In this document: positions 33,611-41,342 of the stretch, piece after piece
How the letters are laid out: each line of letters begins with the position of its first letter
Numbering within the stretch: position 1 is the stretch's first letter
Assembly: GCF_009720865.1 (NCBI RefSeq)
Contig: NZ_WNLA01000001.1
Coordinates: forward strand, 434,001 to 498,000
Origin: Pseudoduganella ginsengisoli
GTDB lineage: Bacteria; Pseudomonadota; Gammaproteobacteria; Burkholderiales; Burkholderiaceae_D
Length of the DNA stretch: 64,000 bases
Reading direction: 5' to 3'
Translations under genes and position numbers: made by a program
The notes under the pieces: generated by a model
Told to the model about the DNA's origin: nothing
The model's database searches: none
The model's input: the letters and a program-made list of their open reading frames with translations, nothing else

Positions 33611-34663
33611 TCATCCCGCTACGCAATTGCGGCCATTGGCCTTGGCATTGCGCAGCGCCTGTTCCGCTTGTTCCAGCAAGGCATCGCCATCGCTGATATC
33701 CATGTGATTAAAGGCGCCGACACCGATGCTGACCGTCACTGGCGTCAGACGCCCCGCTTCGCGGTGGATAAGGCCCGCGATTTTCATGCGCAGGTTTTCC
33801 GCCAGTTTGCGCGCACCGTCAGGCGGCGTGCTGGGCAACAAGACGCATAAGGTATCGCCGCCATAACGGCCGGCCACGTCAATGACGCGCACGCTGTCTT
33901 TCACCACGCGGGCGATATTGGCCAACACCATATCACCAGCCGCTTCGCCGTGGCGCTGGTTAATGTCGCGGAACTGGTCGATGCCGATCACCAGCGCCGT
34001 CAGCGGCGTGCGGAAGCGGCGCGTGCGGGCAATTTCAAAGTGCAGTTTCGACAACAGCGAACGGCGGTTATGCAGGCCCGTCTGGGCATCGGTCGTCGTG
34101 AGTTCATCCAGTTCGGCGCGGGCGGCGGCCAGCGCGCGTTCGCGGCCATGCGCCGTGACCAGCGCCATCGCCTGCTCCGCCAAGCCTCGCAGCAACGTAC
34201 GCTGTTCATGGTCGAGGCGGCCGGGCTTGCTGTCCGCCACCGTCAACGTGCCGATGGTGCAGCCGTCAAGCGTCACCAGCGGCGCGGAACTGGCCATGCG
34301 CAGGCGCGGTTCGCCGGACGTATAAGGCATGAACGCGGTGCGGCCGTCAGCGCGCAAGTCTTCGATTTCCCATGCGCCGGCCTGGACCGCCAGGGCGCTG
34401 CAGCTGTGTTCACGGGGCAGTTCACGCGGCAGCAAACCTGCCGGGATGCCGGATACGGCGCACAGATGGGCGGTATCCGCGCCAACCAGTGCGATCCATG
34501 CATACGGCACGCCGCACACGCGGGCCGCCAGTCCCGCCAGGAAGCGGTAAGGCTCGCCGTCCGCCACGTCCAGCGCGCCGCTGCGCTGCAATGCCGCCGC
34601 CCGGCGCGCATCGTCCGCCGGCTGGATGGGCGTGAGCGGAAGTACGTTCTGTGCGGCGAGCAT
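33611..34663 (-). CDS. GAF protein with degenerate GGDEF domain, likely c-di-GMP receptor
   Basis: 350 residues. A GAF domain lies about 25-170 (VPYAWIALVGADTAHLCAVSGIP, LVTLDGCTIGTLTVADSKPG), then a coiled linker, then a GGDEF-fold domain about 185-348. The catalytic site is broken twice. The metal-binding Asp is Gly227 (GIDQFRDIN instead of D-x-D-x-F-K), and the signature is GGDTL (268-272) instead of GGDEF. Yet the inhibitory I-site R259-V-I-D262, five residues before it, is intact. The likely reading is a c-di-GMP-binding effector, not a cyclase, similar in logic to PelD. No membrane span is present. The partner is unknown. Confidence 0.87.
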   Translation of the reverse strand: MLAAQNVLPLTPIQPADDARRAAALQRSGALDVADGEPYRFLAGLAARVCGVPYAWIALVGADTAHLCAVSGIPAGLLPRELPREHSCSALAVQAGAWEIEDLRADGRTAFMPYTSGEPRLRMASSAPLVTLDGCTIGTLTVADSKPGRLDHEQRTLLRGLAEQAMALVTAHGRERALAAARAELDELTTTDAQTGLHNRRSLLSKLHFEIARTRRFRTPLTALVIGIDQFRDINQRHGEAAGDMVLANIARVVKDSVRVIDVAGRYGGDTLCVLLPSTPPDGARKLAENLRMKIAGLIHREAGRLTPVTVSIGVGAFNHMDISDGDALLEQAEQALRNAKANGRNCVAG

Positions 34664-34748
34664 AGGAATTTCCTTTAACGGCTGTTAATAGATAGTGCTG
34701 CATAGACAAGTTTAGCGCAGCACTTGCAAGCCAGTCCAGAAACCCTTG

Positions 34749-35396
34749 CTATGCCTCCGCCATAATCTGGCGCAATGCCCGCTCAAAAACGTCAGCGGGC
34801 TGGCCGCCGGAAATCAAATGGCGGTCATTGATGATGACGGCCGGGACGGAATTGATACCGAGGCGGCGGTAATGTTCTTCATCGCGGCGCACGTCGTCCG
34901 CATAGCGGCTGGACGCCAGGACTTGCGCGGCTTGTTCGCCATCGAGCCCGGCCTTGACGGCGGCCGCTTGCAGCACGGCATGCGAACTGGGGTCTTCGCC
35001 CAGCGTGAAATACGCTTCGAACAAGGCGTGTTTCAATTCGCGTTGGCGGCCCTGCTCGCCTGCCCAGTGCAGCAAACGGTGCGCATCGAACGTGTTGTAA
35101 ATGCGGCTGCGCTTGCCCATGGCGAAATCAAAGCCGACATCTTGCCCGCGCTGGCGGATCATGGCGCGCGTCTGCTCTTGCTGCTCCGCCGTGGCGCCGT
35201 ATTTTTGCTGCAAGTGTTCGGTGATGTCCTGGCCTTCGGGGCCCATGTTCGGGTTCAGTTCGAACGGCTGGAATTGCATGTTCAGCGACGCTTCGCCGCC
35301 GATCCGGCCCAGCGCCTGTTCCAGCGCATTCAAGCCGATCGCGCACCATGGGCACGACACATCGGAAACGAAATCAATTTTGAGGGGAGTGGCCAT
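34749..35396 (-). CDS. DsbA family oxidoreductase, FrnE-like
   Basis: A 215-residue cytoplasmic thioredoxin-fold protein of the DsbA/HCCA-isomerase group. The active-site motif is SCPWC (DFVSDVSCPWCAIGLNAL), with the cis-proline region in INSVPAVIINDRHLISGGQP. A helical insertion spans about 60-150. FrnE proteins are protein disulfide isomerases linked to oxidative-stress tolerance; the physiological substrate is unknown. There is no signal peptide, so it acts in the cytoplasm. The start is ATG 35396. It lies downstream of plsY on the same strand with a 76-bp gap. Confidence 0.9.
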   Translation of the reverse strand: MATPLKIDFVSDVSCPWCAIGLNALEQALGRIGGEASLNMQFQPFELNPNMGPEGQDITEHLQQKYGATAEQQEQTRAMIRQRGQDVGFDFAMGKRSRIYNTFDAHRLLHWAGEQGRQRELKHALFEAYFTLGEDPSSHAVLQAAAVKAGLDGEQAAQVLASSRYADDVRRDEEHYRRLGINSVPAVIINDRHLISGGQPADVFERALRQIMAEA

Positions 35397-35472
35397 GGTG
35401 CGGTCCTGTTCAGTGGGGATCGTGAACAGATGGGGCTTGCAGCGGCAGCTTCAAGCCCCGATGGCCGGGCGT

Positions 35473-36105
35473 TTACTTCTTTTGGGCGTCTTTGCTCTTG
35501 CTGCCGATGCGGCTTTCTTTACCCGCCACCAGGTTCGCGATGTTCTGGCTATGGCGCAGCACCAGCAGGATGCTCATGACAATCACGGCGCCCAGTTGCG
35601 GGTCGGTACCGAACAGCAGGCCATAGTAAAACGGGGCAAACAGGGCCGCCACCAGCGCCGCCAGCGACGAATACCGGAACGCGTACGCCACCACCAGCCA
35701 CGTTACCAAGGTTGCCACACCCAGCCATACATTCAGGCCCAGCAGGACGCCGGCTGCTGTCGCCACGCCTTTGCCGCCGACGAAGTTGAAGAACACGGGC
35801 CACAGGTGGCCCAGGAATACCGCAATGGTAATCAGCGCGATATCGAGGTCGCTGATGTTGTATTTATCTTGCAACAACACAGCCAGGAAGACCGGCAGCC
35901 AGCCTTTGGCGGCATCACCGATCAAGGTGGCGATTGCTGCTTTTTTGTTGCCACTTCGCAACACATTGGTGGCGCCAGGGTTCTTCGAACCATACGTGCG
36001 CGGGTCGGCTATACCGAACAGCTTGCTCGAAACCACGGCAAACGAGATCGAGCCAATCAAGTAAGCGCCCACTGCCAGCGCTACTGTCATCAGTACAGAA
36101 TTCAT
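35473..36105 (-). CDS. plsY: Acyl-phosphate:glycerol-3-phosphate acyltransferase PlsY
   Basis: An inner-membrane enzyme (210 residues) that makes lysophosphatidic acid from acyl phosphate and glycerol 3-phosphate, the first step of phospholipid synthesis. About five membrane helices are present. The three conserved motifs are [25 protein letters not shown] and the cytoplasmic [15 protein letters not shown]. The C-terminus is basic ([15 protein letters not shown]). The start at ATG 36105 is preceded by AAGGAAAAG. It sits next to ybaK, upstream on the same strand. Confidence 0.96.
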   Translation of the reverse strand: MNSVLMTVALAVGAYLIGSISFAVVSSKLFGIADPRTYGSKNPGATNVLRSGNKKAAIATLIGDAAKGWLPVFLAVLLQDKYNISDLDIALITIAVFLGHLWPVFFNFVGGKGVATAAGVLLGLNVWLGVATLVTWLVVAYAFRYSSLAALVAALFAPFYYGLLFGTDPQLGAVIVMSILLVLRHSQNIANLVAGKESRIGSKSKDAQKK

Positions 36106-36177
36106 TCTTTTCCTTCTTATTGGGGGAGCGCCCGCGTGCGCGGGCCGCAGGACTATACACCAGCCTCGCTAGAGGAC

Positions 36178-36669
36178 TCAATCAGCCAGTGCGCAATGCA
36201 CAGGCTTGGCGCCGAGCAACTCCGTCAGCACGCCGGGCGCGATGCCGACCAGGTAGCCGCGCCGTCCGCCATTGATATAAATGGTTTCCAGCTCGAGGAT
36301 CGAGGCTTCCACATAGACCGGCATGGCTTTCTTGGCGCCGAACGGCGACGTGCCGCCCACCAGGTAGCCGGAATGGCGTTGCGCCACTTCGGGTTTGCAC
36401 GGCTCCACCGACTTGCAGCCGATGCCGCGCGCCAGGTTCTTGGTCGATACTTTGCAGTCGCCGTGCATCAGCACGATCAGCGGCTTGGCCGCTTCATCCT
36501 GCATGACGAGCGTTTTCACGACATGGTGCTCGTCCACGCCCAGTGCGCGCGACGACACCGACGTGCCGCCGTGCTCTTCGTATTCATACGGATGTTCGGA
36601 AAACGCCACCTTATGCTTGCGCAGCAGCTGGGTGGCGGGTGTCTCGGAAATATGTTCTTTCTTGGCCAT
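36178..36669 (-). CDS. ybaK: Cys-tRNA(Pro) deacylase YbaK
   Basis: A trans-editing enzyme (163 residues) that hydrolyses Cys mischarged on tRNA-Pro, related to the INS editing domain of ProRS. Conserved YbaK features are TPATQLLRKHKVAF, the VVKTLVM strand with the catalytic Lys, GCKSVEPCKPEVAQRHSGYLVGGTSPFG (the GxxxP substrate loop), and IYINGGRRGYLVGI. The length is typical. It is a single gene upstream of plsY with a 72-bp gap. The start ATG 36669 is the family norm (MAKKEHISETPAT). Confidence 0.93.
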   Translation of the reverse strand: MAKKEHISETPATQLLRKHKVAFSEHPYEYEEHGGTSVSSRALGVDEHHVVKTLVMQDEAAKPLIVLMHGDCKVSTKNLARGIGCKSVEPCKPEVAQRHSGYLVGGTSPFGAKKAMPVYVEASILELETIYINGGRRGYLVGIAPGVLTELLGAKPVHCALAD

Positions 36670-36810
36670 GGCGCATGATGCTGTTCTAACGGTGCGCCAT
36701 TGTACCGGTTCAGCCCGCGCACCGGCTCATATAGACAAGCGGCACAAAGCGGCAAAATTGCCTGTCGATTGAAGGGCGTGATAGGCTAAGCCCACAGGAG
36801 GGAATCTTGG

Positions 36811-37794
36811 ATGACGCAGCAGGAAATCCGCTTTGCCACTTTCAATGTCTGCAACCTGGCCCCGGCGGGCGCGCAACTGTATGACAACCTGGCGCCGTTG
36901 ACGCCGGAAGAGTACGAAGCCAAGGCCAACTGGACCGCACGGCAGATCGACTTGCTCGATGCTGACGTGATCGGGTTCCAGGAAATCTTTTCCCAGGCGG
37001 CGCTGCGCGACGTGTTGTCCCGCACCCGCAACTACCGCGATGCCGTGCACGCGGGCTTTGATCCCGATCCCAATGCGACACGCCTGACACCCAACGTGGC
37101 GCTGGTCTCGCGCCTGCCGCTGGCGGCGGAACCCATCGTGTATGCCGATTTCCCGCAAGGCGTTTCGTCGGACTCAGGCAACCCTGATGCGGACCGCTTC
37201 GCCCGCGCGCCGCTGCATGCGCAAGTGCTGCTGCCCAATGGCGTGGTGGCGGACGTGGTGGTGGTGCACTTGAAATCGCGCCGGCCGGATTACCGCAATG
37301 GCGATGGCAACGCAGATCCGCTGCAGTATGCGCTGGCCAATTTGCGCTCACTCGTGTGGCGCGGCACAGAAGCCGTGGCGCTGCGGGTACTGCTGGCCAA
37401 CCTGATGCGGACCAATGACCGGCCGTGTGTGGCGATGGGCGACTTCAACGACACGGCCGATGCCGTCACCACCACCATCGTCATGGGCGCCGGCTGCGCG
37501 AGCGAACCCGGTGAGGAATTGAAGGGGCGCATGTTCGATTGCGCACAAATCCAGTTGCGGCAGGATTTATTGCGGCACGTGTCGTACACCACCATGCATG
37601 AAGGACGCTACAACACGATCGACCATATCCTTGTATCGGAGCATTTCCATCCGCAATCGGCGCGGGCCATCGCGGACGTGCTGGATGTCGCTTACCTCAA
37701 TGACCATTTGGCGGATATGCGGGCGGAGGTATCCGACCATGGCCAAGTACGCGCACGCTTGCGGCTGCGCCCCGTAAAACCCGCCCTACCGTAG
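36811..37794 (+). CDS. Endonuclease/exonuclease/phosphatase family protein
   Basis: A 327-residue EEP-fold hydrolase. Motifs are FATFNVCNL (Asn ligand), VIGFQEIFS (catalytic Glu), NVALVSRLPL, VVVVHLKSRRPD (the HLKS motif with a His), AMGDFND (Asp/Asn), and the terminal NTIDHILVS with VSDHGQV (the SDH catalytic His). There is no signal peptide, so it is a cytosolic nuclease or phosphodiesterase; the substrate is unknown. A strong ribosome-binding site (AGGAGGGAA) precedes ATG 36811. The last seven residues (PVKPALP) are encoded by a REP-like repeat, so the native C-terminus may have been altered. It overlaps the convergent PAS-GGDEF-EAL gene by 9 bp. Confidence 0.88.
   Translation: MTQQEIRFATFNVCNLAPAGAQLYDNLAPLTPEEYEAKANWTARQIDLLDADVIGFQEIFSQAALRDVLSRTRNYRDAVHAGFDPDPNATRLTPNVALVSRLPLAAEPIVYADFPQGVSSDSGNPDADRFARAPLHAQVLLPNGVVADVVVVHLKSRRPDYRNGDGNADPLQYALANLRSLVWRGTEAVALRVLLANLMRTNDRPCVAMGDFNDTADAVTTTIVMGAGCASEPGEELKGRMFDCAQIQLRQDLLRHVSYTTMHEGRYNTIDHILVSEHFHPQSARAIADVLDVAYLNDHLADMRAEVSDHGQVRARLRLRPVKPALP
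37771..37789. repeat. REP-like repeat GTAGGGCGGGTTTTACGGG
   Basis: Nineteen bases (minus strand GTAGGGCGGGTTTTACGGG) are identical to 62155-62173. The repeat lies across the 3' ends of two convergent genes and provides the TAG stop of the minus-strand PAS-GGDEF-EAL gene and the last codons of the plus-strand gene. Confidence 0.75.
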
Positions 37795-39870
37795 CAGCTG
37801 CGCCAGCTTGCTGCCTTTGATGTGCTGCTCGGCCAGCAGTCCCTGATAAAGATCGCAGCCATGCTGGCGCAGCAATTCCAGTTGCGCCGTTGTTTCCACC
37901 CCCTCCGCTGCCACCTGCATCTGCAGGCTGCGCGCTACCGCGATGGTGGCGCTGATCACCGCATCGTCTTGCGCGCCCGTGAAAGAGCGGTCGATTTTCA
38001 ATTTGCCGACCGGGTAATCCTTCAATAACCCCAGCCGCGAATAGCCGGTGCCGAAATCATCGATGGCCAGCCGCACGCCCTGCCCGTGCAACGCTTGCAG
38101 CACCGCCTGGGCATCCGGACATTTCATCAGCAATTCTTCCGTCAATTCCAGTTCCAGTCCTTCCGCCGGCAAGCCGGTGGCGGCCAGCGCTTGCTCCACC
38201 ACGTGCGGCAATTGCGCAAACTGGACGGCCGATACATTGACGGCCACCACCCATTCCTGTCCCGCGGCACGCCACCGCTGCGCCGCCCCGCACGCAGCGC
38301 GCAATACCCATTGGGTGATGGCCGGCATCAGGCCGGCCGCTTCCGCTGCGGCAAGAAACTGTTCCGGCGCTTGCACGCCCCGCGCCGGATCGCGCCACCG
38401 CAGCAGCGCTTCCATGACAACGGGACGGCCTGAACGCACATCGATTTCCGGCAAGTAGTGCAACGTGAATTCCCCCGCGTCCAGCGCCGTGCGCAGGCGC
38501 TGTTCCAGGCCGGCACGCTCGCTGGCTTGCGCATGCATGTGGGGATTGAAGAACTGGAAGCTGTTACGGCCGCTGTTCTTTGCGTGGTACATGGCTGCGT
38601 CGGCCCGGGCAATGAGATCATCAATGTTGCCGCCGTCAGTCGGGTACATGCTGATGCCGATCGACGCGGCAATCGGCAACACATGCCCATCCACGGTACA
38701 AGGCTGCGCCAGCGCCTGCAATATCGACCCCGCCACATGCGCCGCCTGGTCGCTGCCGCCCACATCCGCCAGCAGCACGAGGAATTCATCGCCGCCATAG
38801 CGGCTGACCGTATCGGCGCTGCGCACGCAGCGCACCAGGCGCAGCGCGACTTCCTTCAACAGCGCATCACCGGCATGGTGGCCCAGCGTATCGTTCACTT
38901 GCTTGAAGTGATCCAGGTCGATGTACAAAATGGCCAGCATGGATTGATGGCGGCGCGCCGCCATCAATGCCAGCGACAGCCGGTCCAGGAACAGCACGCG
39001 GTTCGGCAAGTCCGTCAAAAAGTCATGCTCGGCCATGTGGCGCGTCTGTTCTTCGGATTTTTTGCGGTCGGAAATATCGGACAGGATGCCCATGTAATTG
39101 GCGGCCTTGCCCTGCGCATCGCGGATGGCCGTCAACGCCAGCCAGCCGGGGAATGGATCGCCGTCGGCGCGGCGCGACGCGACCTCGCCTTGCCAGTGGC
39201 CATCCTGATCCACCTGGCGCCACATCTGGTGGCACAGCACCGGATCATCGAAACCGGTTTGCGCACTGATGAAATCCTCGCCCAGCATTTGCTGTTCCGT
39301 GTAGCCCGTCACCTGGGCAAACGCGCGATTCACGGCAACGATGCGGCGCTGCGGGTTCATCAGCACGATGGCGTCGCGGCTGTATTCAAATACTTGCGAC
39401 GACAATTGCAATTGCAATTCCAGCTGCTTGCGGGCCGTCACATCCACGTCCATGCAAAATACTTGCCGCACAGCATCTCCGTGCCTCACTGGGAACATCA
39501 TGGAATACACCCACAGTTCGCGGCCGTCGCCCGTGCGCACGCGCCAGTCCGTGGCCACGCTGGGCTGGCCGCTGGTCCAGACTTGCTCCAGCACGGCGTC
39601 ATGCCCATCCTGGTCGTCAAATGTGAACAACCCTGACAAAGGTTTACCCAGCGCACTGGCGCCATTGATCCCATACAGCAAGCCGCAACTATCATTCCAA
39701 AAGCGTACGGTGCGCCCATCGTCGATGCAATGCACGGCGACCAGCGGCGTCAACTCCATGGCGCCCACCAGATGGGAAATCAATTCCAGTGCGTCTTGCA
39801 CCGGGCTGTTACTCGGCATGACGGTCTTGTCCACAATGTCCTCGCAAGTGATGGCGGTTTGCTCCATCAT
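37786..39870 (-). CDS. PAS-PAS-GGDEF-EAL bifunctional c-di-GMP protein
   Basis: 694 residues, cytoplasmic. Two PAS domains span about 45-150 and 155-275 (second with VNRAFAQVTGYTEQQMLGEDF). A GGDEF domain has an intact active site (YIDLDHFKQVNDTLGH, GGDEF near 358). An EAL domain carries all the main metal and catalytic residues (EALLRW near 486, VNVSAVQF, ELTEELLM, IDDFGTGYS, KLKIDRSF, AEGVETTAQ). It is therefore predicted to be both cyclase- and phosphodiesterase-competent, with net direction set by the PAS sensors. No haem or flavin site can be assigned by eye. The start is ATG 39870, with a second Met next to it. The REP repeat at 37771-37789 forms its stop. Confidence 0.94.
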   Translation of the reverse strand: MMEQTAITCEDIVDKTVMPSNSPVQDALELISHLVGAMELTPLVAVHCIDDGRTVRFWNDSCGLLYGINGASALGKPLSGLFTFDDQDGHDAVLEQVWTSGQPSVATDWRVRTGDGRELWVYSMMFPVRHGDAVRQVFCMDVDVTARKQLELQLQLSSQVFEYSRDAIVLMNPQRRIVAVNRAFAQVTGYTEQQMLGEDFISAQTGFDDPVLCHQMWRQVDQDGHWQGEVASRRADGDPFPGWLALTAIRDAQGKAANYMGILSDISDRKKSEEQTRHMAEHDFLTDLPNRVLFLDRLSLALMAARRHQSMLAILYIDLDHFKQVNDTLGHHAGDALLKEVALRLVRCVRSADTVSRYGGDEFLVLLADVGGSDQAAHVAGSILQALAQPCTVDGHVLPIAASIGISMYPTDGGNIDDLIARADAAMYHAKNSGRNSFQFFNPHMHAQASERAGLEQRLRTALDAGEFTLHYLPEIDVRSGRPVVMEALLRWRDPARGVQAPEQFLAAAEAAGLMPAITQWVLRAACGAAQRWRAAGQEWVVAVNVSAVQFAQLPHVVEQALAATGLPAEGLELELTEELLMKCPDAQAVLQALHGQGVRLAIDDFGTGYSRLGLLKDYPVGKLKIDRSFTGAQDDAVISATIAVARSLQMQVAAEGVETTAQLELLRQHGCDLYQGLLAEQHIKGSKLAQLLR

Positions 39871-40094
39871 CCTGCCGCCTGCCAGCGCCGCGGTTGACGT
39901 CCATCAGTGCGGCTCATGCAACATTGTGAGTTTGCAAATAATCAATTTTCCAACTGATCGGGCGCAATCCACCCCCGTTTTTCTGCATTCCAGCCGCCCG
40001 ATCCCACGCTTTATCGCACTGCCGTGGTACGGGCTCTTGGAATTTTCTACAGTGTCACCATCCGCCGGCAGCGGCGCCCAACCGAGAACCTATA

Positions 40095-41339
40095 ATGAAA
40101 CTGGAAACTCTGCCCTTGTCCCCGAAATCCCCGTCTCCTGCCGCCCGGCGCTGGAAAAAGCCGGCTATTGCCGTGGTCGTATTGGCCCTGGCGGGTGGCG
40201 GCTGGACCGTGATGCAGGCGAAGAAGGCGCCTGCCCCCGCCCCAGCCGCTGCAAAAGCTGCGGAAAAGAAAGGTCCGGACACGTTTGAACTGGCTTCCAG
40301 CGACGTGGCCGCCATCGATGCGCGCGCGCTGTCCGTCAGCTTGCCGCTGTCCGGCTCGCTGGCGCCCGTCGCGCAAGCCACCATCAAGGCGAAAGTGTCC
40401 GGCGAAGTGCGGGAAACCACGGTACGCGAAGGGATGGCCGTGACGGCCGGCCAGGTGCTGGCCCGCCTCGACCAGGCCGACTGGCAAGCCCGCGCCAGCC
40501 AGCAGCAAGCCGCTGTCGAAGAAGCGCAGGCGCGCCTGGCCATGGCGAACCGCAACCACGCCAACAGCCAGGCTTTGCTGAAGCAAAATTTCATTTCCCA
40601 AACGCAGTTCGACACCACGGCCAACGCCGTCGAACTGGCGCGCGCCGCCGTCAAGGCCGCGCAGGCGCAGCTGGACCTGGCCCGTATCGCGCTCAATGAC
40701 AGCGTGATCCGCGCCCCGTTCAGCGGCATGGTATCCAAACGTCATGTGCAGGCGGGCGAAAAAGTCGCGCCTGACATGCCTGTCTTCACCATCGTCAACT
40801 TGTCCGAACTGACCTTGGAAGCGCAAGTGCCGGCCTCCGACATCCCGCGCGTGAAAGTGGGCCAGGAAGTCGCCTTTACTGTCGATGGCTTCCGGCAGCG
40901 TGAATTTACCGGCAAAGTAGCCCGCATCAATCCGGCCGCGGAAGCCGGTTCGCGCGCCATGCTGGTCTACATTTCCGTGGCCAACCACGACGGCGCCCTG
41001 CTGGGCGGCATGTTCGCCAAAGGCGGCATCGTGACGGCCCGCTCGCCAGTGATGCCGCTGGTGCCGCTGTCGGCCGTGCGCGAAGAACAGGGCAAGCAAG
41101 TGGTGTACAAGATCGACAAGGGCAACGTGGTGGCGCAGCCCATCAAACTGGGTTTGCGCAATGAAGACCAGGGTTATGCGGAAGTCACGGAAGGCTTGAC
41201 GGCGGGCACGCAAGTGATCGTCGCCAAGCTGGAAGGCGTCAAACCCGGCGTCAAAGTCAAAGCGCCTGCGGCCGCCCCGTCGCCGCAGCAGCCATCGTCC
41301 GACGTACAGCAAACCGCCGCACTGGCGCAGCGGGGTTAA
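40095..41339 (+). CDS. RND efflux periplasmic adaptor (HlyD/MFP family)
   Basis: A 414-residue membrane-fusion protein linking an RND pump to an outer-membrane channel. The N-terminal membrane anchor is KKPAIAVVVLALAGGGWTVM, then an Ala/Pro linker. The lipoyl half-motifs are VREGMAVTAGQVLARLDQADW and RAPFSGMVSKRHVQAGEKV, separated by an alpha-hairpin (AAVEEAQARLAMANRNHANSQALL). Beta-barrel and membrane-proximal domains follow. No lipobox cysteine is present, so anchoring is by the N-terminal helix. It lies 3 bp from the pump gene. No TolC-type gene is in the window. A 224-bp upstream gap shows no clear promoter. Confidence 0.93.
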   Translation: MKLETLPLSPKSPSPAARRWKKPAIAVVVLALAGGGWTVMQAKKAPAPAPAAAKAAEKKGPDTFELASSDVAAIDARALSVSLPLSGSLAPVAQATIKAKVSGEVRETTVREGMAVTAGQVLARLDQADWQARASQQQAAVEEAQARLAMANRNHANSQALLKQNFISQTQFDTTANAVELARAAVKAAQAQLDLARIALNDSVIRAPFSGMVSKRHVQAGEKVAPDMPVFTIVNLSELTLEAQVPASDIPRVKVGQEVAFTVDGFRQREFTGKVARINPAAEAGSRAMLVYISVANHDGALLGGMFAKGGIVTARSPVMPLVPLSAVREEQGKQVVYKIDKGNVVAQPIKLGLRNEDQGYAEVTEGLTAGTQVIVAKLEGVKPGVKVKAPAAAPSPQQPSSDVQQTAALAQRG

Positions 41340-41342
41340 GCC

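Noticed and set aside
38458..39636. A 392-codon plus-strand ORF opposite the PAS-GGDEF-EAL gene
   Set aside because: Shadow of a gene with intact GGDEF and EAL motifs.
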